Shown here: positions 16,676 to 25,173 of the stretch, in pieces
Layout: each line of letters begins with the position of its first letter
Position numbering within the stretch: position 1 is the first letter of the stretch
Assembly: GCF_003287935.1 (NCBI RefSeq)
Contig: NZ_CP030287.1
Span: 3,872,267-3,936,266, forward strand
Direction: 5' to 3'
Length of the DNA stretch: 64,000 nt
Origin: Streptomyces sp. ICC1
GTDB lineage: Bacteria; Actinomycetota; Actinomycetes; Streptomycetales; Streptomycetaceae
Notes under the pieces: model-generated
The model's database searches: none
Seen by the model: only the letters and a program-made list of their open reading frames with translations
Told to the model about the DNA's origin: nothing
Program-made: the position numbers and the translations under genes

Positions 16676-19647
16676 CTCCGTCCGCGTCCCCGGAACCGGC
16701 AGGGGTCCGGCAGGTCGTCCACGTCGAGAACGGTTTCGGGTACGGCTGCGTCGGCGCGGACATCCACGTCTTCGGCGACGGCCGGCCGGTGTACCTGCTG
16801 TTCGGACACCGGCCGGCGACCGACGCGCGATCGCCCTGGCTGCGGGCGCAGCCCAGCCGGATGCTCGACGCGCGCACGGAGGTCGTCGGCTTCACCGGCC
16901 GCGCCGCCGAGTCGGCGGAGCTGGCCGCGTGGCGGGACGCGGACGCCCGGTTCGCGGTGCGGTGGCTGCACGGGGAGGGAGGCCAGGGCAAGACACGGCT
17001 GGCGAACCTGCTCGCCGCCGAGTCCCGGCGCGCGGGGTGGAAGGTCGTGAGCGCCGTGCACGGCTCGGACGCCCACCCGCCGGCGGAGGGCAGCCAGGAC
17101 CTGCGCCCGGACGGGCACGAGGGCGTGCTGCTGCTGGTGGACTACGCGGACCGCTGGCCCCTCTCGGACCTGAGCTGGCTGTTCCACAACCGGCTGCTGC
17201 GCCGGCCGGTCCCGGTGAGGGTCCTGCTGATCGGCCGGTCGGCGAGCGGCTGGCCCGCGCTGCGGGGCAAGCTCGACCAGCTCCGGGAGGGCATCGACAC
17301 CTCCGACCTGTACCTGGCTCCGCTGCCCGACGACGGCAGCGCGCGGGACCGGATGTTCACCGCCGCACGCGACTGCTTCGCCGTCCACTACCCGGACGTC
17401 ACCGATCCGCGCGCGATCGCTCCCCCGGGCCCCTTGAACACCCCGGGCTTCGGGCTGACGCTGGTGGTCCACATGGCCGCGCTCGTCGCCGTGGACGCGG
17501 CGGCCCGCGGCCGCCGCCCGCCCGGCGACGTGGTCGGCCTCACCGTCTACCTGCTGGACCGGGAGCACGAGAACTGGCGGCAGCTGTACGAGAACTCCGG
17601 GCGCGGCCTCGATTTCCGCACGTCCGACGCCGTGATGGCGCGCGCGGTGTTCGCCGCGATCCTCGCCGGGCCCGCCGACCGCCAGGCCGCCCTCGGGGTC
17701 CTCGAACTGCTCATGCCGCGGGCCCCCGCCGAGCGGATCCTCCTCGACCACGCCGTCTGCTACCCGCCCACCGACCCGGCCCGGGCCAACACCCTCGAAC
17801 CCCTGCTGCCCGATCGGCTCGCCGAGGACTTCCTCGCCCTCATGCTGCCCGGCAGCCCGGTGTCCGGGCATCCGACGGACACGTGGGCGGCCGCCGTCCC
17901 GGCAGCCCTGCTCCGCCGCGGCCAGGACGGCGCGGCGCCGCCCTGGGCCCCCCGTACGCTCGCCTACCTCGCGGCCGCCGCCGACCGCTGGCCCCATGTG
18001 GGGGACGGCCACCTGTACCCCGTGGTGCGGGCCGACCCCCGGCTCGCGCTGGACGCGGGCTCGGCCGCCCTGACCGCGCTCGCCCGGATCGGGGAAGGGG
18101 AGTTGGCGGACGGGGACCTGCTGGGCGTCCTCGAGTCGATCGACACCGTGCTGCCCGGCCTGCGCCACGTCGACCTCGACCCGGGCATCGCCTCCGTCGC
18201 CGAGCGGCTCACCGCCCGGCGGCTCGCCGACGCCGATGACCACGGCGACCAGGCCGTTCTGCTCAGCCGGCTCGCCACGCGGTACGACCACGCCGGCCTG
18301 GTCGGCAAGGCCGTGGCGTCCGCCGACGAATCCGCCAGGATCTTCCGCCGACTGGCGGCGGTCGACCCGGACGCCAACCTGGCCGGCCTGGGCGGCACGC
18401 TGACCCACCTCGGCGGCTACCTCTCCGCGCGGGGCCGCCGCGCCGAGGCGCTGGCGACGGCCGAGGAGGCCGCCGGGATCTTCCGGCAGCTGGTGGCCGC
18501 CGATCCGGCCCGCCACCTGCCCGGTCTGTCCGGGGCCCTGGTCAATCTGGGCAGCCTGCTCTCCGCACAGGGAGAGCAGGAACGGGCTCTGCGGGTCACT
18601 CTGGAGGCGACGGCGATCCTGATGCGGCTGGCCGACACCGAACCGGCGGCCCACTTGCTCCCCCTGGCCACGACCCTGGACAACCTCGGCCGCGTGTTCT
18701 CCGACCTGGGGCGGCCGGAGGATTCCCTGAAGGCCTCCGAGCAGGCCGTCACCCTCTTCCGGCTCATCGTCGAGAGGAACTCCGCCGCCTGCCTGCCCGA
18801 CCTCGCCAGGGCGCTGCACCACCGGGGGCACTGGCTGTCGCAACTCGGGCGCCGGGAGGAGGCGCTGCGGGCCGTGCGGGAGGCGGTCGCCATCGACAGG
18901 CGGCTGGCCGCCTCCAACCCCGGTGCCCACCAGGCCCACCTCGCCGCGTCGCTCGACAACCTCGGCGCGTACCTGATCGGCACGGAGCGCCCCGACGAGG
19001 CGGTCCCGGCGTTCGAGGAAGCCGTCGCCCTCTTCCGGCGCCTGGCCGAAGCCAACCCCGGTGCCCGCGAGCCCGATCTCGCCAAGGCCCTGGGCAACCT
19101 CAGTGCCGGGTACGCCCGCCTGGGACGGCTGGCCGAGGCCCTGTCCGCCCTCCGGGAGGGCACGGGCATCGGCCGCCGGCTGGCCGCCGCGGATCCGCGC
19201 GCCCACCTCCTCGACCTCGCCCGCGCGGTGGACAACCTGGTCGTCCTGCTCACCGCCTTGGATCTCCCCGAGGTCCTGCCCGCCCTCCAGGAGGCCGTCG
19301 CGGTCCGCAGGCGGCTGGCCCAGACCGACCCCGGGGCGCACCGGGCCGAGCTCGCCAAGGCCCTCGCGGGAATGGCCGGCCGGCGGGCCGCCGATCCCGG
19401 CGGGCTTCCCCACGCGCGGGCGGCGCTGGAGGAAGCGGCCTTCCTCCTCCTGGACTTGGCCGCGCGCGAGCCGCGGACGTACGCGGGGGACCTGCGCGGC
19501 GTCCTGGTCGGCTACGCCGCCGTGCTGGGCAGGCTCGGCCTCACGGCGCGAGCGGACGGGATCCGACAGGTGCTCACGACCGCGGCGACCCTCCAGGACG
19601 TGCACCATGCCCTGGTCGGGCCCGCGGGCCCCGCCTCCGGCTCATGA
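16672..19647 (+). CDS. STAND-like NTPase with C-terminal tetratricopeptide repeats
   Basis: This protein of 991 residues begins with a short beta-rich module (VVHVENGFGYGCVGADIHVF, about residues 10-40). Next comes a P-loop NTPase domain. Walker A is GEGGQGKT (residues 101-108) and Walker B is VLLLVDYAD with Asp157. It is preceded by FTGRAAESAELAAWRD, the typical entry to STAND/NACHT-like ATPases. A helical middle region follows. From about residue 525 to 950 there are at least seven TPR-type repeats of about 47 residues (pattern FRRLAAxDPxxxLxxLxxxLxxLGxxLxxxGRxxEALxxxEEA). The architecture is that of a sensor-switch protein, as in bacterial conflict or signalling systems. No effector domain is obvious, so the small partner or a target protein may provide it. 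Confidence 0.85.
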   Translation: MTPSASPEPAGVRQVVHVENGFGYGCVGADIHVFGDGRPVYLLFGHRPATDARSPWLRAQPSRMLDARTEVVGFTGRAAESAELAAWRDADARFAVRWLHGEGGQGKTRLANLLAAESRRAGWKVVSAVHGSDAHPPAEGSQDLRPDGHEGVLLLVDYADRWPLSDLSWLFHNRLLRRPVPVRVLLIGRSASGWPALRGKLDQLREGIDTSDLYLAPLPDDGSARDRMFTAARDCFAVHYPDVTDPRAIAPPGPLNTPGFGLTLVVHMAALVAVDAAARGRRPPGDVVGLTVYLLDREHENWRQLYENSGRGLDFRTSDAVMARAVFAAILAGPADRQAALGVLELLMPRAPAERILLDHAVCYPPTDPARANTLEPLLPDRLAEDFLALMLPGSPVSGHPTDTWAAAVPAALLRRGQDGAAPPWAPRTLAYLAAAADRWPHVGDGHLYPVVRADPRLALDAGSAALTALARIGEGELADGDLLGVLESIDTVLPGLRHVDLDPGIASVAERLTARRLADADDHGDQAVLLSRLATRYDHAGLVGKAVASADESARIFRRLAAVDPDANLAGLGGTLTHLGGYLSARGRRAEALATAEEAAGIFRQLVAADPARHLPGLSGALVNLGSLLSAQGEQERALRVTLEATAILMRLADTEPAAHLLPLATTLDNLGRVFSDLGRPEDSLKASEQAVTLFRLIVERNSAACLPDLARALHHRGHWLSQLGRREEALRAVREAVAIDRRLAASNPGAHQAHLAASLDNLGAYLIGTERPDEAVPAFEEAVALFRRLAEANPGAREPDLAKALGNLSAGYARLGRLAEALSALREGTGIGRRLAAADPRAHLLDLARAVDNLVVLLTALDLPEVLPALQEAVAVRRRLAQTDPGAHRAELAKALAGMAGRRAADPGGLPHARAALEEAAFLLLDLAAREPRTYAGDLRGVLVGYAAVLGRLGLTARADGIRQVLTTAATLQDVHHALVGPAGPASGS

Positions 19648-19651
19648 AAAA

Positions 19652-19685
19652 GGTCCCGCCGGTCCTTCACAGGACCGGCGGGACC
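19652..19685. terminator. Hairpin terminator between convergent genes
   Basis: A perfect 15-bp stem GGTCCCGCCGGTCCT / AGGACCGGCGGGACC with a TCAC loop lies right after the NTPase stop and before the 3' end of the convergent galactose oxidase. It can serve both directions. No long U-tract follows, which is usual in Streptomyces. Confidence 0.85.
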
Positions 19686-19710
19686 GTTGTGCGGTGTCAG
19701 GTGGTGCGGG

Positions 19711-22266
19711 TCAGGCGATGGTGATGAAGCGGGCGATGCTCGGTATGCCCTGGGCGTCGAGGGCGAAGAGCATGTAGGTGCCCGGCAGGACCACACCGGT
19801 GTCGGCGGGTACGGACACCGTGTACGTGCCGGCTCCCGCGGGCGTCGACACGAGGGGCACCCGTCGCTGGTCGTTGTCGGTCGAGTGGGTCGCGGCCGCC
19901 GCCCGTACCAGGACGAAGGACGAGACCGGAGCCTGAGTGGTCACCGTGAGCGCCGTACCGGGGGCCGTCCTGGCGGGTACGTTGCCGGTGATGACCGGAC
20001 GCGGCTTCGGCGTTCCGTCCGCGTTGAGCAGGTAGGGCGGGGTGAAGATGGCCCCGTCCGCGTGGTTGGTCGCGCACTCGCCGCACAGGCCGCCGCCGCC
20101 GGAGAAGATCCGTCCGTCGGGCAGCAGGTTGGCCACGCTGTGGTAGTTGCGCGGGATCGCCATGGTGGCGAGCGGGGTGAAGACGCCGGTGGCCGGGTCC
20201 CAGACCTCGGGGGTCAGGACGGAGGTCGCGTCGCTGAACGGCACCGGGACGGCCTGGCCGCCGAAGACGACCACCTTGCCGTCGGGCATGACGACGCTGT
20301 TGCTGAAGCCGCGGGCGTTGCCCATGTCGCCGGTACGGGCGGCCTGCACCTGGCTTCCCGTGATGTTCACGGTGTAGGCGCGCGGCGTGGCGGGGGTGTT
20401 CTCGTAGGCGGGCGAGCCGCCGAGCGTGAGCAGCTTGCCGATGTCGTAGGCGACGGCGTTGCCGGTCATCGCGTCCGGGCTGTCGGCCCGGGTGCCGGCG
20501 GCGGTGATGCTGCCCTGGCCGCTGGTCGTGATCCAGTTCATCTGCTTGCTCGGGCCGAGCTGGAGCACCTTGCCGCCCGCGGTGGCGTAGAGCCACATGT
20601 GGTTGTCGGCGCGGTAGGCGCCGGCCGGGTCGGCGGTCATGGCCGTGACGGCCGAGACGCCCGGGAGCTTGCGCCAGGTGCGGGTGTCCGGGGACCAGAC
20701 CTCGCCGGCCTTGTCGCCCGGGGTTCCGCTCCAGGATCCGCCCAGGACGAAGGCCTCACCGGTGGAGAGGAGCGTCATCGCCTGGTAGCCGCGGGCGATG
20801 TTCATGCTGGTGGTGGAGGACCACGCGTCGGTGGCGGGGTCGTAGATGCTGGCCTTCTCCGCGTTGCTGCCCCCGGTGACGAGGACGCGGCCGTCGGCCA
20901 GCATGGCTATGCCGGGGCAGAACATGTCGTGGCCGGTGTTGTCGATGCGGCGCTGGGTGACCTTGCCCGTCTTCAGGTCCAGGATCGCGGTCTGGGTGTA
21001 GCCGTTGCTGCCGCCGAAGCGGTCGACCGCGTACGCCGACCAGGCGAGGAGCTTGTCGCCCGGCAGGACGGCGGTGGCCACGGGGACCAGCGGGAAGCCG
21101 GTGATCTGGCTCCAGGATCCGTGGAGGGCCGGGCTGGCCGGTCCGCTCAGCCGTATCTCGGCGGCCGAGGTCCACGGGCCGCGGTTGCCGGCCTCGGAGG
21201 TCACGGTCAGGCGGACGAAGCGGACGTTCTCGGTGCGGATGAACGTCGCGGTCTTGACCGTGTTGTCGTCCTTCCAGGTGCCGACGGCGACCGGCGAGCC
21301 GAACGTGGTGCCGTTCGTGCTGGTGGTGATGGTGTATCCGCCGGCCCGACCGTTGACCCCGCTCGCGCGGGAGTGGTAGACGAGCGCGGAGACCGCCGCC
21401 GTGCGGTGCATGTCGATGGTGATGGTGTGCGGCAGCGGAGCCGGGGTGCCCGCATAGCGGCTGTGCCACATGGTGTTGGCGTCGCCGTCGAGCACGTTGA
21501 CGGCGCGGCCGTTCTCGCCGGCCGTCTCCTCGTCGCTCGCCGCGGCCGTCCAGCCGGTCCGGGGCAGGTCGACGGTGGCCGCCGGGGTTCCGGGGTCGCC
21601 GAGCAGGTTGATCTCGGCGGCGGAGGTCCAGGGACCTCGGTTGCCGGCCTCGGTGGCCGCCGTCAGCCGGATGAACCGGGCGCCGGTCGGGGCGAATCCG
21701 AGCGTCTTGGTGGCGGCGTCGTCCGCGAGCGTGCCGGTGGCCACCGGGTTGCCCCAGTTCTGTCCGTCCGTGCTGACGCTGATGCTGTACTCACCGATGC
21801 GCCCGTTGGCCCAGGCGATGGTGCGCGGCACGTAGACGAGCGCGGAGACCACCGCCGTGCGGTGCATGTCGATCGTGATGGTGTGCGGCAGCGGAGCGGC
21901 CGGGGCCGTCCACCGGCTGTGCCACATGGTGTTGACGTCGCCGTCGAGCACGTTGACGGCGCGGCCGTTCTCGCCGGCCGTCTCCTCGTCGCTCGCCGCG
22001 GCCGTCCAACCGGCCCGGTCGAGAACCGGAGCCGTGGGTTCCATCGCACCCGCCGGTGCGATGCCGTGGTGCGGTGACTGCACCGCCGCCTTCCCGTCGC
22101 CGGCCACGGGTGTGGGCCGGGGCGCCGGGGCGCGGACCGCCGCGGCCGGGCTCGCGACCCCCAGCCACGGCGTGAAGCCGAGGAGGAGCGAGCCGAGGCC
22201 GAAGGCTATGAGCAGCCGCGATCGGCGTAGCACGCGGGAAAAGGCGAGGAAGCGCCTGGACTGCAA
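19711..22266 (-). CDS. Secreted galactose-oxidase-type copper radical oxidase with two N-terminal discoidin (F5/8C) domains
   Basis: This protein has 851 residues from TTG 22266, chosen because a perfect AGGAGG sits 5 nt upstream and the N-terminus is then a signal peptide (FLAFSRVLRRSRLLIAFG... to ASPAAA). Two nearly identical carbohydrate-binding-type discoidin domains follow (each starting GWTAAASDEETAGENGRAVN), then a kelch propeller. All galactose-oxidase redox residues are present. Cys450 (DMFCPG) and Tyr494 (ARGYQ) form the Tyr-Cys cofactor, Tyr708-His709 lie in IPRNYHSVANLLPDGRIFSG, and His794 lies in ATHSTDNDQRR. It should oxidise primary alcohols of glycans to aldehydes, releasing H2O2, outside the cell. 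It differs from GlxA-type Streptomyces enzymes by its two binding domains. Confidence 0.9.
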   Translation of the reverse strand: MQSRRFLAFSRVLRRSRLLIAFGLGSLLLGFTPWLGVASPAAAVRAPAPRPTPVAGDGKAAVQSPHHGIAPAGAMEPTAPVLDRAGWTAAASDEETAGENGRAVNVLDGDVNTMWHSRWTAPAAPLPHTITIDMHRTAVVSALVYVPRTIAWANGRIGEYSISVSTDGQNWGNPVATGTLADDAATKTLGFAPTGARFIRLTAATEAGNRGPWTSAAEINLLGDPGTPAATVDLPRTGWTAAASDEETAGENGRAVNVLDGDANTMWHSRYAGTPAPLPHTITIDMHRTAAVSALVYHSRASGVNGRAGGYTITTSTNGTTFGSPVAVGTWKDDNTVKTATFIRTENVRFVRLTVTSEAGNRGPWTSAAEIRLSGPASPALHGSWSQITGFPLVPVATAVLPGDKLLAWSAYAVDRFGGSNGYTQTAILDLKTGKVTQRRIDNTGHDMFCPGIAMLADGRVLVTGGSNAEKASIYDPATDAWSSTTSMNIARGYQAMTLLSTGEAFVLGGSWSGTPGDKAGEVWSPDTRTWRKLPGVSAVTAMTADPAGAYRADNHMWLYATAGGKVLQLGPSKQMNWITTSGQGSITAAGTRADSPDAMTGNAVAYDIGKLLTLGGSPAYENTPATPRAYTVNITGSQVQAARTGDMGNARGFSNSVVMPDGKVVVFGGQAVPVPFSDATSVLTPEVWDPATGVFTPLATMAIPRNYHSVANLLPDGRIFSGGGGLCGECATNHADGAIFTPPYLLNADGTPKPRPVITGNVPARTAPGTALTVTTQAPVSSFVLVRAAAATHSTDNDQRRVPLVSTPAGAGTYTVSVPADTGVVLPGTYMLFALDAQGIPSIARFITIA
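21481..22008. repeat. Direct repeat inside the galactose oxidase gene (duplicated discoidin domain)
   Basis: A 72-nt block is identical at 21481-21552 and 21937-22008, and flanking DNA is also highly similar. The repeats encode the start of each discoidin domain (DEETAGENGRAVNVLDGD). The nucleotide identity indicates a recent duplication or ongoing gene conversion. Confidence 0.9.
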
Positions 22267-22381
22267 TCTGACCTCCTGGAGCGAACTTGTACGCCCCAGA
22301 ACATAGGTCAGTACGGCGACAACCCGCCAAAAATAAAGCAGGGTTGAAGCCAAACCGTATCATCGGCCCGGATATGTCCGG

Positions 22382-23155
22382 CTAGATCGGCACATTGCCG
22401 TCGGCCGCGAACGCGCCGCCGTGACCGGGCACGATCAGGTCCGCCGCGGCCAGCACCCGCAGCCGGGAAGCGCGCAGCACATCGCGGTCCGGGGCCACCG
22501 GGTCGTCGGCCGGTCCGGCCGAGTGCCACCACAGGTCGCCGGCGAACGCCACCACGCCCGTGTCCGTGCCGGCCAGCAGGGTGATGTCCTCGAGGCTGTG
22601 GCCCGGCGTGCGGATCAGCCGCAGCGACGGCGTGAGCTCGTGGCCCTCCGCGTCCCGGTTCTCCCACTGGTCGCCCTGGTACTCGACCTTGTGGTCGTGG
22701 ACCCGGGCCCGGGTGAACAGGCCCGCGTTCATGGTGTTGTCCGGGTGGTGGTGGCTGAGCACGACGTCGGTGATGTCGTCGGGGCCGAGGCCGAGTTCCG
22801 CGAGCGGGCCGAGGATGTCCTCGCGGCTGGCCACCATGCCCGGGTCGAAGATCACGTGCCGGCCGCCGTCGGAGACGTAGGAGACGGTGGCGGCGACGCC
22901 GGGGCCGGTGGAGCCGACGTAGCCGGTGGTCAGGATCGTGTACACGGCGCTGCGGCCGAGCGGCGCGTCGGTGCGGCGGTGCTGCGCGGTGAGCGTCGCG
23001 GCGGCCGGGGCGGTGAGCGTCGCGGCGGCCGGGGCGGTGAGCGTCGCGGCGGCCGGGGCGGTGAGCGTCGCGGTGGCCTGCGCGGTGAGCGTCGCGGTGG
23101 CCTGCGCGGTGAGCGTCGCGGCGGCCGGGGCGGTGTTGTTCTTCGTGTTCGTCAT
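22382..23155 (-). CDS. Metallo-beta-lactamase-fold hydrolase with N-terminal octapeptide repeats
   Basis: This 257-residue protein has the MBL core from about residue 65: HVIFDPGMVASREDIL, the metal motif HHHPDN (canonical HxHxDH with the last His changed to Asn), RTPGHSLEDI, AGDLWW and the final metal His in LIVPGHGG. Residues 9-56 are six copies of an eight-residue unit (ATLTAPAA or ATLTAQAT). Known MBL hydrolases of this lactonase-like type lack this, so the N-terminus is an expanded low-complexity extension. The ATG at 23155 is the only start before the repeats. The gene is divergent from a DJ-1/AraC regulator only 90 bp away, which probably controls it. Confidence 0.83.
   Translation of the reverse strand: MTNTKNNTAPAAATLTAQATATLTAQATATLTAPAAATLTAPAAATLTAPAAATLTAQHRRTDAPLGRSAVYTILTTGYVGSTGPGVAATVSYVSDGGRHVIFDPGMVASREDILGPLAELGLGPDDITDVVLSHHHPDNTMNAGLFTRARVHDHKVEYQGDQWENRDAEGHELTPSLRLIRTPGHSLEDITLLAGTDTGVVAFAGDLWWHSAGPADDPVAPDRDVLRASRLRVLAAADLIVPGHGGAFAADGNVPI
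22985..23128. repeat. Six tandem 24-bp repeats at the 5' end of the MBL gene
   Basis: Six head-to-tail copies of 24 bp: GCGGTGAGCGTCGCGG + CGGCCGGG in four units, and a variant ending TGGCCTGC in units four and five. They code for repeated ATLTAPAA/ATLTAQAT on the minus strand. The two unit types are arranged A-A-A-B-B-A, which suggests unequal crossing-over or slippage. Copy number is likely variable between strains. Confidence 0.95.
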
Positions 23156-23245
23156 GGCTGCGATCCTTCCGCGCCGGTCCACCGCCCACGAGTGGCACAC
23201 CTGCCAGTGATCGCAGGATTCGTGCCACCGTGTCAGACTGCCCCC

Positions 23246-24202
23246 GTGCCGCCCTTCACGACCGTCGCCGCGTACGTCCCGCCCGGTGTCGGCATGCTCG
23301 CCGTGGGCATCGTCACCGAGGTCTTCGGCCCCCACGGACAGGGGCTGCCCGGCTTCGACTTCGCCCTGTGCGCCGACCGGCCCGGGCCGGTCCCCACCGA
23401 CATCGGCGTGCCGCTCGCCATCGCGCACGGCCTCGACCGGCTGGCCGCCGCCGATCTCGTGATCGCCCTGCCCGGGGCCGGTTTCCGCACCCCGCCCGGC
23501 CCCGCCGTACTCGGCGCGCTGGCGGCCGCGCACGAGGGCGGCGCGCTCGTCGCGGCCCACTGCGTCGGCACCTTCGCGCTCGCCGAAGCCGGGCTGCTCG
23601 ACGGGCGGCGGGCCACCACCCACTGGCGGTTCGCCGAACTGCTGGCCGGCCGCCACCCGGAGGTCACCGTCGAGCCCGACGCCCTCTACATCGACGAAGG
23701 ACGGATCATCACGGGTGCCGGAGCCGCCGCCGGCTTCGACCTGTGCCTGCACCTGCTGCGGCGGGAACACGGAGCGGCGATGGCCAACGCCGTCGCCCGG
23801 GACATGGTGCTGCCCTCCCACCGCGACGGCGGACAGGCCCAGTACCTGGCCGCCCCCGTCCCCGAGGACTGCGAGGACGAGCGCCTCTCCGAGGTGCTGG
23901 CCTGGGCCCGCGAGCACCTCCACGAGCCGCTGCCCGTCGCGGAACTGGCCCGGCGCGCCGTGATGAGCAAGCGGTCCTTCGCCCGCCGCTTCACCGCCGC
24001 CACCGGCACCACCCCGCACGCCTGGCTGCGCAACCTGCGACTGAGCGGCGCCGAGGAGCTCCTGGAGAGCACGGACCTGCCCGTCGAGGAGATCGCCCGC
24101 CGGGTCGGCTACGGGAGCGCCGCCGTCCTGCGCGAACAGTTCGTGCGCCGGCGCGGAGTCCCGCCCCGCTCCTACCGCCGCTCCTTCACCAGCACGCCCT
24201 GA
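23246..24202 (+). CDS. DJ-1/PfpI-AraC-type transcriptional regulator (GlxA family)
   Basis: This protein of 318 residues has an N-terminal class-I-amidotransferase/DJ-1 fold domain (VAAYVPPGVGMLAVGIVTEVF, LVIALPGAG, AAHCVGTFALAEAGLLDGRRATTHW) with Cys in the elbow position. A C-terminal AraC DNA-binding domain has two HTH units (PLPVAELARRAVMSKRSFAR and PVEEIARRVGYGSAAVLREQF). The GTG at 23246 opens a family-like N-terminus; the longer frame upstream is an antisense shadow of the MBL gene. It is divergent from the MBL gene with 90 bp between starts and likely regulates it and itself. Confidence 0.87.
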   Translation: MPPFTTVAAYVPPGVGMLAVGIVTEVFGPHGQGLPGFDFALCADRPGPVPTDIGVPLAIAHGLDRLAAADLVIALPGAGFRTPPGPAVLGALAAAHEGGALVAAHCVGTFALAEAGLLDGRRATTHWRFAELLAGRHPEVTVEPDALYIDEGRIITGAGAAAGFDLCLHLLRREHGAAMANAVARDMVLPSHRDGGQAQYLAAPVPEDCEDERLSEVLAWAREHLHEPLPVAELARRAVMSKRSFARRFTAATGTTPHAWLRNLRLSGAEELLESTDLPVEEIARRVGYGSAAVLREQFVRRRGVPPRSYRRSFTSTP

Positions 24203-24233
24203 GGTCCGGGCCGCACGCACCCCACCCGCACTC

Positions 24234-24381
24234 AAGGTTTGCCGGGTCGCGGTGTCCGGTGCGGTGCATCGCAAGGCGGAGGACCACGCCTCGTACTGGA
24301 CGTACCGGTGTGGTCCGACAACGCGGCGAGGTGCCGTGCCGGGCGCCGCGACCCGGTGAACCTTTCCGGTCACAGCACTAG
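24234..24381 (+). repeat. Long-hairpin dispersed element, copy 1 (left arm truncated)
   Basis: This 148-bp stretch is about 90% identical to 39727-39872 in the same orientation. Its right end (CCGGTCACAGCACTAG) is complete, but the first ~18 bases of the left arm seen in copy 2 are absent. The two arms pair along nearly the whole length, with an apical loop around TCGTACTGGACGTACC (24294-24309). Relative to copy 2 the near-apical stem shows a G-C to C-G double change plus single changes that keep pairing as A-U or G-U. Only one clear mismatch is seen (A in GCATCGC). Confidence 0.85.
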
Positions 24382-24390
24382 CTTGCCCGA

Positions 24391-24570
24391 GTGGGCGTGC
24401 CACGCATGCGTCGGCGGGGCCCCAGCAACGGCGAGCAGTCCTGCGTGGTGTCCGCCCGCGCGAAGGACGTACGGGAGCTGTGCCGGCGGATGACCGGGAT
24501 GGTGCCCCGCGGCCAGGAGCAGCGGCACTACGACCTCGACGCCGAACTGAGCGCCCTGCTGCCCGGCTGA
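24391..24570 (+). pseudogene. Short gene fragment beside hairpin element copy 1
   Basis: The frame starting at GTG 24391 and ending at TGA 24570 gives 59 residues. They include RRRGPSNGEQSCVVSARAKD and then VRELCRRMTGMVPRGQEQRH and YDLDAELSALLPG. It is compositionally protein-like, with charged helices and strong third-position GC. It begins 9 nt after the hairpin element without a ribosome-binding site. I do not recognise the family. It is most likely the C-terminal remainder of a gene whose 5' part was lost when the element arrived, though a small intact gene is possible. Confidence 0.35.
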
Positions 24571-24650
24571 GCCCGGTGCAACCGCACGCGCGCGCGGAGC
24601 GTCTCAGGTGGTGACACCAGTCCCCGTCTCTCGAGAATCAGGGGGACGTC

Positions 24651-25166
24651 ATGAACCGTCCACGCCGTCGGCAGGCCGCCGCACTGGGTACGGGCGCACT
24701 CCTCGCCACCACCCTCGCCTTCGCAGCGCCGGCCTCCGCCGCCTCCACCACCACCTCAACCGTCTCCTCCACCCCGCTCGTCATCAATGCCCGCTGGGGC
24801 GGGCACTGCACGTACGACCGGCTGGTCGTCGACCTGCGGGGACACGTCCCGGCGGTCACCGTCGCCCCCGTCCCGCGGCTGGTCTACGACGGGTCCGGCA
24901 AGCCCGTGCCGCTGGCCGGGCGGTACTTCCTGGAGATCCGCCTGGAGCCCGCCGCCGGGCACGACGACGCGGGCCGGAACGTCTACCGCGGACCCAAGCT
25001 CCTCAAGGTCTACCTGCCCAAGCTGAAGGGCGTCGCCCTGACCGGCGACTTCGAGGGCCGGGTCACCCTCGGCGCCGCCTTCGACACCAAGCCCGCCTTC
25101 ACCTCGTTCACGCTGCACGGCCCCGAGCGGTTCGTGCTCGACATCGCGCACCCGAACGTGTGCTGA
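24651..25166 (+). CDS. Secreted AMIN-like domain protein
   Basis: This protein of 171 residues has a classical signal peptide (MNRPRRRQAAALGTGALLAT ... APASA, cleavage after Ala30 or so). The rest is one beta-rich domain: RWGGHCTYDRLVVDLRGHVP, VYDGSGKPVPLAGRYFLEIRL, AGHDDAGRNVY, LKGVALTGDFEGRVTLGA and RFVLDIAHPNVC. This is the pattern of the AMIN-like family of secreted actinobacterial proteins, which resemble amidase-N-terminal peptidoglycan-binding domains. A role at the cell wall is inference from the family. A GGGGGA ribosome-binding site precedes the ATG. It has a strong terminator. Confidence 0.82.
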   Translation: MNRPRRRQAAALGTGALLATTLAFAAPASAASTTTSTVSSTPLVINARWGGHCTYDRLVVDLRGHVPAVTVAPVPRLVYDGSGKPVPLAGRYFLEIRLEPAAGHDDAGRNVYRGPKLLKVYLPKLKGVALTGDFEGRVTLGAAFDTKPAFTSFTLHGPERFVLDIAHPNVC

Positions 25167-25173
25167 GCACGGC

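Larger units (their letters stand above)
24203..24650. other. Intergenic region holding hairpin element copy 1 and a gene fragment
   Basis: Bases 24234-24381 are the first copy of the long-hairpin repeat. Bases 24391-24570 hold a short open fragment (separate entries). The last 80 bases before 24651 should contain the promoter and the ribosome-binding site (GGGGGA at about 24641) of the AMIN-like gene. Confidence 0.5.

Noticed and set aside
16330..19608. A 1092-codon open frame antisense to the TPR-NTPase gene
   Set aside because: The translation is Gln/Gly/Arg-rich and mirrors the TPR codons. The plus strand has Walker motifs, TPRs and correct start signals, so this is a shadow. The same holds for the long antisense frames at 4833-7019, 26443-29193 and 46508-49123.
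22985..23128. CRISPR-like array at the 24-bp repeats
   Set aside because: The repeats are contiguous without spacers and are in frame within an MBL gene.
24234..24493. Small ORFs within the hairpin element (for example MPGRGVRCGASQ... at 24239 and 39730)
   Set aside because: Their reading frames change with the wobble and compensatory substitutions and have no ribosome-binding site. Conservation follows base pairing, not codons.
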